Source: Diorhabda sublineata
Lineage: Eukaryota > Arthropoda > Insecta > Coleoptera > Chrysomelidae
NCBI RefSeq assembly: GCF_026230105.1
Contig: NC_079482.1
Span: 11,904,001-11,968,000, forward strand
DNA length: 64,000 nt
Direction of reading: 5' to 3'
Under the pieces are notes generated by a model that saw only the letters and a list, made by a program, of their open reading frames with translations, did no database searches and was not told where the DNA came from. The stretch's first letter is position 1; every line of letters begins with the position of its first letter. The translations under genes were made by a program, and so were the position numbers. Positions 44,098-55,784 of the stretch are shown here, piece after piece.

Positions 44098-44345
44098 ATC
44101 GATTGAATTATTATTCAAAAGTTTTTTAATGAATTTATTATTTGTATTTTGAAAAGTATTAGTTTTATCTATTTTAATTTCTTGATAAATATTTTTGTCA
44201 TTTAGTAACTTTATCATTTTATCATTGTAATCTTTTGTGTCCATTATTAATGTTTTATTAGTTATTATCTGGTTGTAAAATTGTGATTTGAGGATTATAT
44301 CTAATGAATTACCTAGTTTTTTGTATATGATCAAAAATAAAAATT
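44098..44345 (-). mobile_element. Penelope-like element N-terminal fragment, second copy
   Basis: Minus-strand frame 44083-44334: IIYKKLGNSLDIILKSQFYN, then DYNDKMIKLLNDKNIYQEIK and TNNKFIKKLLNNNSI. Repeats the protein segment broken at 43232/44028 and provides the uninterrupted reference for that insertion site. Confidence 0.78.
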
Positions 44346-44589
44346 GTGGACATAAAACCAGATAAACTTAATCTCTCACCTTAAGTTCTAATCAGATGGA
44401 GATCACCAGCACGCGTAACTAAACTGTGCCACCTGGATAGTAAATTTTGTTGTGGAGTCTGAAAATTTTATAATTAGTTGGGAAGCAGGAGAACTCTCAC
44501 TATCTGCCGCTCACCACCTTAAAGCAATCATTGGGATTCAAACTATTCGTTCGCAGACTGGACATTTTTGTAGTGTAATAGATAGATTT

Positions 44590-45030
44590 TGCTGAGTAAT
44601 TCAACATAAGATCTTTTATTCATTGGTTTCTCAAGAATTTTTTTTGTTATTATTTCTTTCAATATCTAGAATTTTTATGTTGCCAGAATCTATATGGTGG
44701 AACTCGTTTATTATGTGTTCAGATAATGCACATATTGCTTTACTTAACTTTGCATCGCTTTTGTGTTGACCGCATCGTGATTCTAAATTTTATGATGTCA
44801 TACCTACATATGTCTTATTACAGTTTTACATTTATATATAAATTTGTTTTTCTCAAAGGATCTTTTGGTTATTTTAATTCAGTGAAAAATGTTCTAATGT
44901 TTGCTTCCCATTTGACTGCCTTACTAATTTTTTCAAAAAAAGTTTTGAATGGAATGTATGGAATAGATCCAAAAACTATCCTTTGGTTATCAGAGATGCT
45001 TTGTTCATTTTTATCACTGCTAATCTCATC
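44590..45030 (-). mobile_element. Penelope-like element of a second lineage, RT end and GIY-YIG
   Basis: Minus strand: FGSIPYIPFKTFFEKISKA and NIRTFFTELK (44860-44970), then the GIY-YIG block CNKTYVGMTS (near 44805-44830), SRCGQHKSDAKLSKAICALSEH, and NIKILDIERNNNKKNS to about 44640. The endonuclease form (TYVGMTSQNLKSR type) differs clearly from the VYIGQTSQYLENR family elsewhere in the window, so this is a distinct PLE lineage. Confidence 0.8.
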
Positions 45031-46004
45031 AATGGGGTGCCTGCTCTAATATATTTCCGAGTTTTCGAATATTTATGTATTCATCGTCTGGGAATAAAGT
45101 TACTTAACATAAAATTAATCAAAATATTCATTGGTTACATTATGTATGACGTTAAATTTTTATAGGTAAGATAATGTTAATAAAATAATTTTTATAGGCT
45201 ATGTCATTATGAATGGAGCTGGATAGTTATTGGTGCGATTATTAATGATATTAAATTTTATAGGTTGAATAAGGTTATTTGGTTGCCGATGGCGTTGAAT
45301 TTGTTTTTCAGTTGGTAGCAAGCAAGATTAGTCCTTCTAAAATAATTCTTTCAATAGGGCTTTATGACAAACCTATACCAAGTCATTTCACTTTTATCAA
45401 ACAAATTATATCATTATATTTATCTTAAGAGGTACTATTTTTTCCCAGGCATTAAAAAAGTTAAAATTAAAAACCCATCTCATTATTTTCTTAACTCTGT
45501 AGATAACTTTCAAATACATCATTATTTCTTTCTTCAAAAATGATAACAAATTTATCCACAGCAATTAAGGAATAAACTCCCATATACTGAATAAATTAAA
45601 TTTGAAGACGCTTTTCGGTTGCTTCAGATGTTTTATTTTTCACTATTAATGAAGTTTGCTATCAATGAAGTTCACTCTTATTAATAATTGATCACGGTAA
45701 ATATTATGTATCTTGTTTGTTCTCCAATATAACAGTATTTTTGTATTCATAATATATCAAATACTTGTTCCTTCTACGCTACATATAATATTGTTTTTAA
45801 AAATATGAGCGAAGTACGTCAAATTTCAGGATTTGTGCTAATTCACAACTTAATATATTCTTAATGTCATGATAACAAGTGAGCAGAGGAACAAAGTTTG
45901 ATCAAACCTTACAATTATACAATTTAACAACCACCCATCAAGTAAATTAGCAGAATATTAGAATTATTTATTTATATAGTCTCTAAAATATTCTGTACCT
46001 AATG
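45031..46004. other. AT-rich region with PLE-like non-coding repeats
   Basis: 45050-45100 has TTTCCGAGTTTTCGAATATTTATG ... TCATCGTC, shared with 14466. At 45130-45270 a diverged block (on the minus strand ACCTATAAAATTTAAT) recurs about three times. 45300-46000 shows nothing recognisable. Confidence 0.5.
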
Positions 46005-49000
46005 TTATGTCATTAATGATATTGAGTTATTCAATACTTCTTAAAAAAATTAAAATAGAAAAGAATGACAGACAATTATAAAAGGTCACAACAAGGGAAT
46101 CTCTAATATTTGAATTCCAGTGCTGTGTCACGAATATATGATCAATTTTCGGGTAGACCCTTGAAATATAACATCATTTGGCGACCGTGACAAGATAATA
46201 GAAAAATGAGAAGAAAAAAACTTCGTAGAAGGTACGAAGAATCAGTTCTACGATATTTACAATGAAATTTGTGAAATACTGATCAAAGAAGATTATAAGA
46301 AGAAAGTAAGAGAAGTTCATAGTAAAATAAAGATACTTTAGCAAAAGAATGAAACTATCGATGAATTGAATTCAGTAATAATGGAAAATTTATTAAATTT
46401 AGACAACGAGTTACTAGTGAAGTAGATATTGTTATGGAATATACTAGTATCATACAATAAAACTAATAGTAGAGAAATTGAGTCAACGAAACGTGGTAGG
46501 ACATTAGAATAGTAGCAGTAGATATTACAAAAAGTAGAAATAAACAGCCAACTGATGTACTAAAACATCAAAAACTAAACAAATCTTGGAAACCACAGAA
46601 ATGAAAATTCCTAGTGATAACAATGATTAGGTATCACAATGTAAGAAACAATGGAACCAACAGTGGAATGACGATAGACTGGTAAATATAGCAAGGGATA
46701 GATCTCTAATTTAAGCACGGGAGTTAACCATGAAAGAGGTGGAGTGACAACCTAGAGCTAGGATGAAGAAATATATCGAAGATAGAACAGACGATAGATC
46801 TATTATGGAAGAAAAAAGAAACGGCCAACGATAGAATTTAAAAAATCTGGAGTAGACTTGAGAGAATGGATTGTGGAATCAGTTTAGTCAAATTCATAAC
46901 CATACAGAATAAGATTTCAACGATAAATCTCAATATTTGATACAAGCAACTGCACGCAATAGTAGAGCTAGACTGTTACTACAAAGTTATCCCTCCACAA
47001 AAGAAACTTAGAAATTGAACGTATGGAAACTAGATTTGGGAATACAAGTATGCTATTAGTAGTCTATGTTCCGGAGCTACAAAATTTTGTACTAAACAAG
47101 GTTCACAACAAAAATAAGTTGAGTATATGTTATGATATCATTGAGTCACCGATACAAGGTTCAGAAACTTTATCCTATTGTTGAATCGGGTATAAATGAA
47201 GATTTATTCTTAGTATGTCAATAAAGTTCCTTAAATAATGATGATCATCAATTGGACAATCTTTTGAAATTTATGTTTAAGAAAGAGCAATATCGGGATT
47301 TGACAAACAAAATAAATTCAAAGTTAGAAGAAATCTAAAAGAAATCGATTCCAATAGTATCGGGATTATATAACGAGGCATGATTATTTTGTAAAGATTC
47401 ATATAGAATATAATAAAGCACAAACAATGAACTTCGAAGAAAGAAAGAAAAAGGTAACAGAAAATGCATGTTTTCTTTCCTGTTTATGCTTATTTATTAT
47501 TTAGCACGTCACTGTAGAAGTAGACCATGTTACCATTATGTCGTGGAAATTACGTAACCATAATGTCACCAAGACTCACCAAGAAAGTTACGTACCCACA
47601 AGAAAAGAATATTCCAAATTCTGCAATCACTTCAATGAATGCAATACACATAAAAATCTTTTTATAGATACTACTTTTAATTTGATGCATGAAGATGAAA
47701 TATGGGAAGCTCGAATTCATACATCTACATCACAGAGATAGCAAATACTGGAATGCAATTGGAGAGGAACAAATTATTCATTTATGGTTAGGTTAGGTGT
47801 GGTGGTGAAGAAACAGACATTTTTTATCATAAACGTTATCATATCAGAATAAAAATATTAAATAAAGAGTTTACTTGTAATTTTGAAGCACTTGATAAAA
47901 CTGTCATATGCAATTATGTACCATCAGTGGGTGAAGGTAAGTGGATACAAGAACTTTAAGGATTTGGTGAGATAACAGGTACATTGAAAATTATTTACCG
48001 GAAGGAAACAAGAATTATTGTGTGGCTTAACAGCATCAGAAAGAAAACGTGGTTGATGTTTAATGGGCGAAACAAAACATTCTTTCCTGTTCATTTATGG
48101 CAGTAACATCAACATAACCTAATAATATGCAATTATAAGAATTATGGAGTCTCGATACACTAGGAATTAAAGATCCAACAGAAACTGAATTACAAAAATA
48201 AAATGAAGTGAAGGTTATTGAGCATTTTCTACAAAATTAAAAGGAGATACTATAGTTTCTACATAGTTAATATGCTTTGGATAGATGATCATTCTCCATT
48301 AGATACAAATTTTGATATATTAACATGCACTCATTGTCTTTGGAAGAACTTCATATTCATTGTTGTTGTTAGCTGTTATTTCATTTACAGAATATACTAA
48401 CAGAATGTGAAAATGGAGAAATAGCATTTTTTTAAAAATGTAATAGTTGTGTTACTAAATAGTTTTTATGTAGACAACTGCGTTACTAGTGTAGATAGAA
48501 GATAATCTCTAAATCAATTCATGGAAATCATCTAAAATAATAAATTTGTATGTTTAATTGGCTGGATCAGAAGATTAATTGAAAACTGTAAAAATATGGA
48601 TGAAGGTACTCAATAAGAAGGTAAAAATTCGATATTTCACGAATAGTTAGTAGCAGAAAGGGTAGTCATTAAATTAATTCACAAAGAAGGCTAAACTAAC
48701 AGAAAAAAATGACAAGTTTGCCAGGTTATATAATCATTAGTTATTTTCTTCAAAGTCCTAGCTACAAAGTTATATGGTGTCAGAATTATAGAAAAACGTG
48801 TAAATTAAAAGAAAAAACATGAGAAAGCTGTCAAATGGCTACAACGAAGTATCTTGATTAAATCCGCCAGCTAATCTATAAACTGACTCGGAAAAATCAA
48901 CCTGCTGGAAAAAGTGCTTACAAGGGTTTGAGTGGTACGCTCTTCAATTAGATTAAAAGCCATCTGTCTAGGCAGCAACATTTATGGCAGTGAATCATTA

Positions 49001-49771
49001 ATAACAACTTTAAAGATTACTTCCCACCAAAAAGAATGTATCGTTTGAAAGATATATATTTTTCAAAATTGTACAAAACGAGGATGAAGAATTTTTCTAG
49101 CTAGAAAAAAATCTAGGCGAAGCAAATGCGAATTCGACAATTTACTCGAAGACATGTTAAAAGACAGACTAAATCAAGTAAGAGAGAAATTGATAACAGA
49201 AGATAAACTGGACCAAATCTGTAGCAATGTATAAAACTAGTGAACAAACTTGCAAACAACTAGACGAGACTAAAGGTCGAAATAAAGTAGATAAAGTATT
49301 AGCAGTGAGAAATGAAGGTGTCAAAAATAAATAAAATGAATATTTTGAATGCAATATGTGCCGCGCTAAGAAGAAACATTCCAAACAAAAATATAGAGTG
49401 AATACGTTAGGAGAAAATTCAACTAAATTGAAAACAACAGATGTTATATTCAAAGGCTAGTACAAAAACTACACCCATTCGAGATGTTTTATGATATTCC
49501 CGAATAAATTACGAGAAGAAATGTTAGGCATCTGATGTGTAAAGGATCAGACAATCTTGTTAACTTTACAAGGTCTGGAAGGAAAAATTGGAATACTTAA
49601 TGTAATAATAATATATATGTGTTTCAAAGAGGGAGTGATGTGAAATAGATAGTAACTAATTTAATATTATTAATAAAATAAGTTACAAAAAGCGAATCTC
49701 TAATATTTTAATTTTAGTGTTCTAGTTTCGAATATATTATCAATTGTCTGGTAGACCTTTGAAATATTACA
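46005..49771 (+). mobile_element. BEL/Pao LTR retrotransposon, heavily decayed
   Basis: A 5' LTR end (GAATCTCTAATATT ... CCCTTGAAATATAACA, 46098-46173) is followed by TGGCGACCGTGACA at 46179, a tRNA-Arg-type primer binding site. The matching 3' LTR part (49693-49771) is about 80% similar; a purine tract AAAGAGGGAGTGA precedes TGTGAAAT at about 49639. Inside, reading through stops, a Pao-type block LWIDDHSPLDTNFDI is at 48275-48315 and the RT motif SFYVDNCVTSVD at 48462-48497. Fragments of gag (ECNMCRA near 49340) are out of expected order, so rearrangement is likely. LTR starts not placed exactly. Confidence 0.7.
46555..46770 (+). mobile_element. LINE ORF2 C-terminal fragment, diverged
   Basis: Reads KQILETTEMKIPS, VNIARDRSLI and VE*QPRA (for RWSDNL), matching the LINE tail at 39680-39940. 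Many stops. It lies inside the decayed BEL/Pao element and may be an insertion into it. Confidence 0.6.
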
Positions 49772-49991
49772 TTGTTAATGAGAATAATATATTAATTAAT
49801 TTACTTAACACACTGACTGAAGAACATTGTGATTGTGAGTGTTGATGGAGTGGTAGGAGGGAATAATGTGTTTAGTATAAATATCAAAAATAGTTTTCGA
49901 AATTCCAAATTGAATAGAGTATTGTGTTTGGTTGGAATAAAATTGGAAGTGTTCACATTTATACATTGAACGATAAATAACAAATACTCAC

Positions 49992-50278
49992 CTCTGGTAT
50001 TTCAACGTACTCCACTCCATGTTGGGCAGTCGCATTAGGCTCGATAGTCCACAATTTTAATTTTCCTTTCTTGAATAAACCTCTTGTAGGTACCAGACTA
50101 AGATTGAAGGGTTTGCCAAAAGCTCTTAATTTCATTTTTGTTGTACCATTGTCAACTGACTTCTTTATTTTAATTTTGCTTGTCACTGAGTCCAGTTCAT
50201 CATCCTCTATTAAATTTTCTTCAGCGTCTAGCGAACAACTTTCATTATTTTGTATTGGAACCACTTCGTATTCTGGAA
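49992..50278 (-). CDS. reprolysin metalloprotease, main propeptide exon
   Basis: 287-bp exon with acceptor TATCTTCCAG (ending 50279) and donor GTGAGTA (starting 49991). Phase 1 in, phase 0 out. It encodes (V)PEYEVVPIQNNESCSLDAEE, an acidic stretch, then TTKMKLRAFGKPFNLSLVPT, KLKLWTIEP and EYVEIPE. The L-K-A-F-G-K-x-F-x-L-x-L block is characteristic of M12B propeptides, which keep the protease inactive and help it fold in the secretory pathway. One Cys (NESCS) could act on the catalytic zinc, but that is inference. No internal stop. It sits between a decayed BEL element and PLE debris. Confidence 0.9.
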
Positions 50279-50775
50279 CTGGAAGATATTTTTTTATTTT
50301 TCAAACCCAAATCCAAATTTGATACATTGAAGAAACAAAAAAATTGAATGCGTGATGCATTTTTCAGAAAATTTCGTTACATTGTATACAGGGAAAAATA
50401 ATTAAATTGCTTAATGGATTTTCGTTGATTTTTATAGTTGTTTCGTAAGCATGAGCAGAATAGGTGGATAAATAATGTAATTTCAATTTATTTTTTAAAC
50501 TAGTGATAATATTACGAGTAGAAGTATCAGATCTTACATTATCTAGATGATTGGTACTGTATTCAACATAAGATATTTGCTACAGGTACCTAATATTCGC
50601 GAATAGAAATATTTTGTGCCAAATTTGTACCCAAAAATACAACTATTACTATATATCTTTATAACTATATCTGATATTTCAGAAACAAATGACTTTCTGA
50701 TCCATTTTGATATCGAGTGTTTTAGCACAATTGGTAATAAATGATCTTGAGACAACTGTCTTAAGCAATATAAAT

Positions 50776-50935
50776 ATCCCATTCTTTTTTCTTTATGTAG
50801 ATGATTGCATTACAGCTAAACCAAAAAATCAAATCGAAAGCACAAATAAAAATCTCAAGTTTTTTCATAAAAATTGAACTGATAATCGAAGTAATGAAAT
50901 TAACTTCCTTGAAGTCACATTAAATTAGAAAGATA
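50776..50935 (+). mobile_element. Penelope-like element RT fragment
   Basis: Reads FFFLYVDDCITAKPKNQIES (motif C YVDD near 50796), then NEINFLEVTLN. It stops at 50935, where minus-strand PLE tail sequence begins. Confidence 0.78.
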
Positions 50936-51060
50936 AATTTTGACATTTTGACTTCTCTTTAAGTTTTTATAAAAATATATTTTGATTAGTTTATGCTTCT
51001 GAATGTTCTTGATTTTGGGTCTCTTCTGTTTAAAAATTAGTTTTTTTCAAAATATCTTGA
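50936..51060 (-). mobile_element. Penelope-like element 3' UTR fragment
   Basis: AAGTTTTTATAAAAATAT ... TTGATTTTGGGTCTCTTCTGTTTAAAAATTAG matches the minus-strand tails at 28000 and 40210. With the plus fragment on its left it forms another inverted PLE junction. Confidence 0.7.
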
Positions 51061-52775
51061 CATAAGTATCCAGTTCGAGCTTTAAATGAACATGCTTCTT
51101 CATGCATAAATTATATTCTTAGTACTATTTGGATCTTATTTACCTATATAAATCATATGTTCCGTAGTAATTTACATGATAATCATTTTGACTAACAATC
51201 TCTGTATTCGATTGTTCTTGTTCTTGTTCTTGAATTCGTTTGCCAATAAGATTACGATGGTCATTATTTTATTCAATGTCTTTTTTGATATTGGTGACGA
51301 GCTCGAAGTTTTTAAATATAATCTCATGAAATTTTGATGTTTGCTGCTTTCCATGATTATAATGGCGATTAAGATTCATTTCTCGTTTTTAAAGAAGAGT
51401 GTGACGAGTGATGATAAATATTAACCTGGATCGTTTCTTTTTATCTAGTTTTGTATATGAGTATGTTTATTAGAATTTTCACAGGCATTATTATCCATTG
51501 TTGATTGAGTCGAAATTTCTAGAATCGTAAGTGATATTGATATCAACCAATTCTTTTACTATAAAATTATCGTATGAAACGGATTTTTTATTATTATTGT
51601 ATTATATTTTGCTGCTTTATATTCATTTTTCTAAATTTTTTCATATAAACAATATTCTTTGATGAGTTCGTAATTTTTGTAGTAGTACTTAGTAGGTAAC
51701 TTCAGTAGAAAGCTTGGTTGTAAATACATCATTGTTCTTATGTAACACTGAAGGCGTAATACCTTGACATTGACATTTGCCTCTAAATGTTGCACAACAT
51801 TATTAATTGCTCTTATAACTTTCACCTACTCTTCTTCAGAATAAGATACTTATGTAATGCAGTTTTATTATATCATATATATAGTATATATATGTTTGAA
51901 TTCTAATCAACTATCAGTATTTAAATTAAGTATTTGACTGTTATTTGATTTGTTGAAACTCATTCGTAATGCCAGTATCAGTTTCATCGTATAACATCTT
52001 ATCAATGTTTTGTGCGACGATCAGATCAGAACTATACCCGTGTGTCGATATTTTTTGTGATGATATATGCTATATCAAGATTATCCAGAAACGAATAAAT
52101 CATCTATTCAACGTTTGAAAAACCTAAAAAAACCTAATGATTTACCAATGTTTACTTCCATTCTCCAGAAACTGCATTTGACATAAGAATGATTCCAATG
52201 TGTCAATAAAGCAACTAATTTCTTCAATATGGAAGGTTGAAATGGTTAACTAAGCAAGTATTTCTCAATCTAAAAGCAAATTGAATGTCAAATTGGATTA
52301 TAACTTTAGTTATGGGAATAGAAATTTCGGTGGTAAACAAAGTGAAATAATTTCTATGGGTTCTATGAGCACCTACCTATATTCATTTAAAAACGGACCA
52401 AAAACATTCAAATTAACATTAGAATGAAAAATATGATATCAAGAATTCTAAAGTAGTAGTTCCGTATTGGGTAAATACATATAAAAAAAAGATGAAAACC
52501 GTTCGATAATTGTAATTATTTGGGCCAGAAATTATATATAGCCATTTGAGATGGTGTGTTATCTTGGTATGAAATTCACCATGTTCTCTTTTATTAATAC
52601 AACGAACTAAAGTCAGCAAAGAACAAACATTAATGAGGAGAATGGAAATATGAGGGTCCCAAAATTGTTCTCCATACTCATGGATAAGAAATTATTTGAA
52701 GCAATGGCGGCTAACATCCAATTTCTGTTCCCCCTTAACTTAATCTAACAAAATAAAATACAATTACCTATATTA
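51061..52775. other. AT-rich intronic sequence, nothing firmly recognised
   Basis: Short minus-strand frames (51172-51354, 51631-51825, 52419-52619) have no recognisable domain. May contain older PLE sequence. Confidence 0.4.
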
Positions 52776-52777
52776 TA

Positions 52778-53713
52778 CGAGGATGTATTGATATTTAGCT
52801 AGCTTAGACCATTTCCATGTATAAACAAAATATTGCGTTAGAAAAGTAAACCAGTGTTACGCTATAGGTTTAAGAGGTAATCAGATTTACGAAGATATGC
52901 TTAATACCCTTGGTGAGCAATGTCTTTCGTATGCGACCGTGAAAAATTGGACTACAAGTTTCAAAAGAGGTAAATTTAAGATCCTGACAATATTTTATCA
53001 TACCGCCGAATTGGGCTAAAACGGATATCTGAAGCACTTAATATTTCATACGAACGCGTTCATCATATGTCATTCATCATATATAATTCACGTCAATTTG
53101 GACATGAGAAAAATTGCTGCAAAATGGATCCCCAAATGTTTGAATGTAGACTTCTTCAACCGAATTGTTACTACGGATAAGACTTGGGTACATTTCTACG
53201 ATCCAGAAACATAGCAACAATGGATGGAATGGCGACACTCTGGTTCTCCAAGACCTAAGAAGTTTCGTGTCCAAAAATCTGCTAGAAAAGTTCTTGCTCC
53301 AATTTTTTGGAATTGCCATGGAGATTACTATTCGAAATTACTGACCACTCTACGGAAAAAATTGAGAGAGAAAAGTCGCGGAAAGTATCCAAAGGTATTT
53401 TGTTGTCATGTAAAAAATTTACGGTTTGAATTACTAGAACACCCCCTTATTTACCAGATTTGGCACCGTCCGACTATAATCTCTTTCCTCAACTGGAAAA
53501 AAAGTTTAAAAAATCGTAATTTTTTTTAACGAGGAGGTGATAAAAGCTGTGGAGGTCTGGTTTGCAGAGCAAGAAGAAACATTTTTTTAAAGTTCTAGTG
53601 ACGTTGCAGGTTCACTGTAATAAATGTATCCAATTAAGAGGAGAATACAATATTTTGACATAGAAATTTTGTTTGGTTCTATAGTAGGCTAAGAATTTTT
53701 CCATATATCCTCG
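52778..53713 (+). mobile_element. mariner element, copy 3
   Basis: Ends CGAGGATGTATTG (52778) and TATATCCTCG (53713), flanked by TA at 52776-52777 and 53714-53715. In 936 bp it keeps parts of the DNA-binding region (52860-52980), the first catalytic block DKTWVHFYDPE (53176 on), WRHSGSPRPKKF, FWNCHG and LLTTLRKKLREK, and the 3' end with VEVWFAEQEETF. A stop follows DPET at 53212-53214 and the second catalytic block is deleted. It lies 48 bp beyond a host exon end. Confidence 0.92.
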
Positions 53714-53761
53714 TATTCTATAACACTTTACTTCCCTACTATGTAAAAAGTGGAAACTTAC

Positions 53762-53825
53762 CAAGGTCATGGTTATCAACATGGAATGTACGCTTGATTT
53801 CTTCCAAACTCATCTGTTTGTGGAT
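53762..53825 (-). CDS. reprolysin metalloprotease, first exon seen (64 bp)
   Basis: Acceptor AATTCTCTTACAG (ending 53826) and donor GTAAGT (starting 53761). Phase 0 in, phase 1 out. It encodes IHKQMSLEEIKRTFHVDNHD, then L and the first base of the next codon, which completes to Val with the exon at 50278 (HDL|V PEYEVV). This matches the N-terminal part of ADAM-type propeptides (xxxLxxxFxVxxHxxVPEYEVV). The upstream exon with the signal peptide was not found; it lies above 53826 or beyond the window. Confidence 0.85.
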
Positions 53826-55252
53826 CTGTAAGAGAATTAATAACTAGCTTTAATCGTCATTTTTCAGACAAGTGAGAAACACTTTGCTTTTTATGATAGT
53901 AATTTATCAATTCAAAGATATTGGATAGATTGCAAAATTAGAAACTGCTGTTTTGATTTTGGCATTATAAAAACATACAATGATATGTTAATCTGGATGC
54001 TTCTTAAACAGGTTTTATTGATTGTAACATCTTAAGTAAATATCATGAATATCAGTATTTTTGCATGATAGTTAATGTGTAGTTGAAAGATCTTTACAAC
54101 ATTTCGTAAAACATTTGGTTATAGTTATTCCAACTGTTAATGTCTTTGAATATTCACTCATATATATCTTGTTGATACTCTTTTTTTGCGAACAATATAA
54201 GTTTTTCAATTGCTTGTCATGGTACCAGTAGTATATTTATCCTATCTCCTTTTTACTTATGAACTACTATACCATGCATTTATATTGTGAGAGTTTCACG
54301 ATGGTATCTGTCAGAACACTTATTTGGTTTTGATTAGAAAACGTATATTTTTAAAAACTTTCAGAATCACATAATATTTTCATTTATCTCCATATATAAC
54401 TGAGCTGCTTGAAAGTAGTTCCCTGTTTTCGTAACTGCTTGAGAGGTTCTAAGTAACATCAAACAGAAGTCTATTCATTTTCCAGAAGTAATCATTTGAA
54501 TGAGTTTCATTAAAAGTACTCAATGAACGGTAGTAATATGTTTATCTAGAGGTTCCCAATAATCTCATAATTAAAAAGAAATTCGAATGTATGATGATAT
54601 CTCTCAAAATATTTTCTAGTAAATCCGTAGTACGTTGGTATCCATTTACAGTTGAGCTGGGTAATTCATCAAAGCTCGTATAATAGTTTATATCGAAATT
54701 TATTCAAATGAATCTACTACGTACTGAACATGTACTGTGACCTTAATGAATAAAAATGTAAGAAAACAAGGCTTGCTTATTCACTAGACCTTATTATGAG
54801 TTACATAATATGTAATATAACAGTATTTCATATTGGAATTTTTCTTCTAGCAAAACGTGTTATTTAATTCACTAAAATCAGAAGATTTTGATAAATCATG
54901 GCTTACAAGTAACGTTATTAATTTTCCAACGACGCGACATTCTGGTTCAACAAGCGTTACAACGTGCTGGGATTATATCGCAATAAATTCAATATATCAA
55001 GTACTAAGCTTCCGGAGCCTGAGAAGTTTTCTTCTATGACTTCCATTACTAATGAAGTATTCAGTATGTCATTTGCATTGATGTTTTCATTTTTCACAAT
55101 ATTCCCTAGTGGAACTATCAAAATAGTAATATACTTTTCTGGTTAGTCTGAACAGGTTTATGGATCTTATAGCATCCTAAGAAGAAGAGGTTACTAAGTT
55201 CTAATTTTTGGAACCGTTGGTGATATTCATACTAAGATACTACTGATTCTAC
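53826..55252. other. AT-rich, upstream intron of the metalloprotease gene
   Basis: No exon, transposon domain or RNA gene recognised. Confidence 0.4.
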
Positions 55253-55365
55253 CACTACACTAATACTCACAATGACCCTGTCTGACGCACGTTTCGATAA
55301 CCAAGTTATCATCTTCAGAGTCTGAAGGTAAATTGTACAGTGTAATTGTGAGTGTTGGTGTAGTG
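55253..55365. repeat. 113-bp inverted repeat (small fold-back)
   Basis: Arms CACTACACTAATACTCACAAT (55253) and ATTGTGAGTGTTGGTGTAGTG (ending 55365) pair at 19 of 21 positions. The centre, read on the minus strand, contains CTGAAGATGATAACTTGGTT and ATCGAAACGTG. A related arm, TGATTGTGAGTGTTGATGGAG, occurs near 49830. Confidence 0.8.
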
Positions 55366-55779
55366 TTACTTTAAACAGTTTATTCAGTAAGATGAGGTGA
55401 AATAGAGATCATAAGATTCAGCTAGCCCATTCCCTTTTACAATTATAGCTTGAACTCCTTTATAGGTAACAACGTTCATAATGAAATTAATCACGATGTT
55501 CGCGTTAAAGGTTAAAGTCCTATCTGAAAATCCAAACTATTGGAAGGACCGTCACAAATATTCTTCTTTTGATTAGTCATTTGTTCTCCTACTAAGTTAT
55601 TTTATTAATTTGGGAACTCAGTGTAAACAGGGAGTCGGAGAGAATTTTCCTGCAACAATAGCGCGCCTTATTGGTTGAAATTTCAGTTTTTGCTTTTTTG
55701 GTCTTCTATTCCGGCTGTATTTTTGTTCTGGTGTAATGGTGTACCACAATGCTCCATGACTGATAGACATCTGTTCACA
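55366..55779. other. spacer before BEL element, unassigned
   Basis: An 89-codon minus frame (55618-55887) runs from inside the LTR into this region; its unique part is basic (RNRRPKKQKLKFQPIRR) but unrecognised. Confidence 0.4.
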
Positions 55780-55784
55780 AAAGG

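Larger units (their letters stand above)
30439..49991 (-). other. intron of the metalloprotease gene (19.6 kb)
   Basis: Runs from donor GTGAGTA at 49991 to the acceptor at 30439. It holds the R1-like LINE, PLE pairs, two LINE tails, a hAT element, an unclassified insertion and a decayed BEL/Pao element. Confidence 0.8.
50279..53761 (-). other. intron of the metalloprotease gene (3.5 kb)
   Basis: From donor GTAAGT at 53761 to the acceptor at 50279, phase 1. It contains PLE fragments and mariner copy 3. Confidence 0.82.

Noticed and set aside
47538..47741. 67-codon plus-strand frame as an independent small gene
   Set aside because: It lies between BEL/Pao fragments of the same strand and reads like decayed gag-pol linker.
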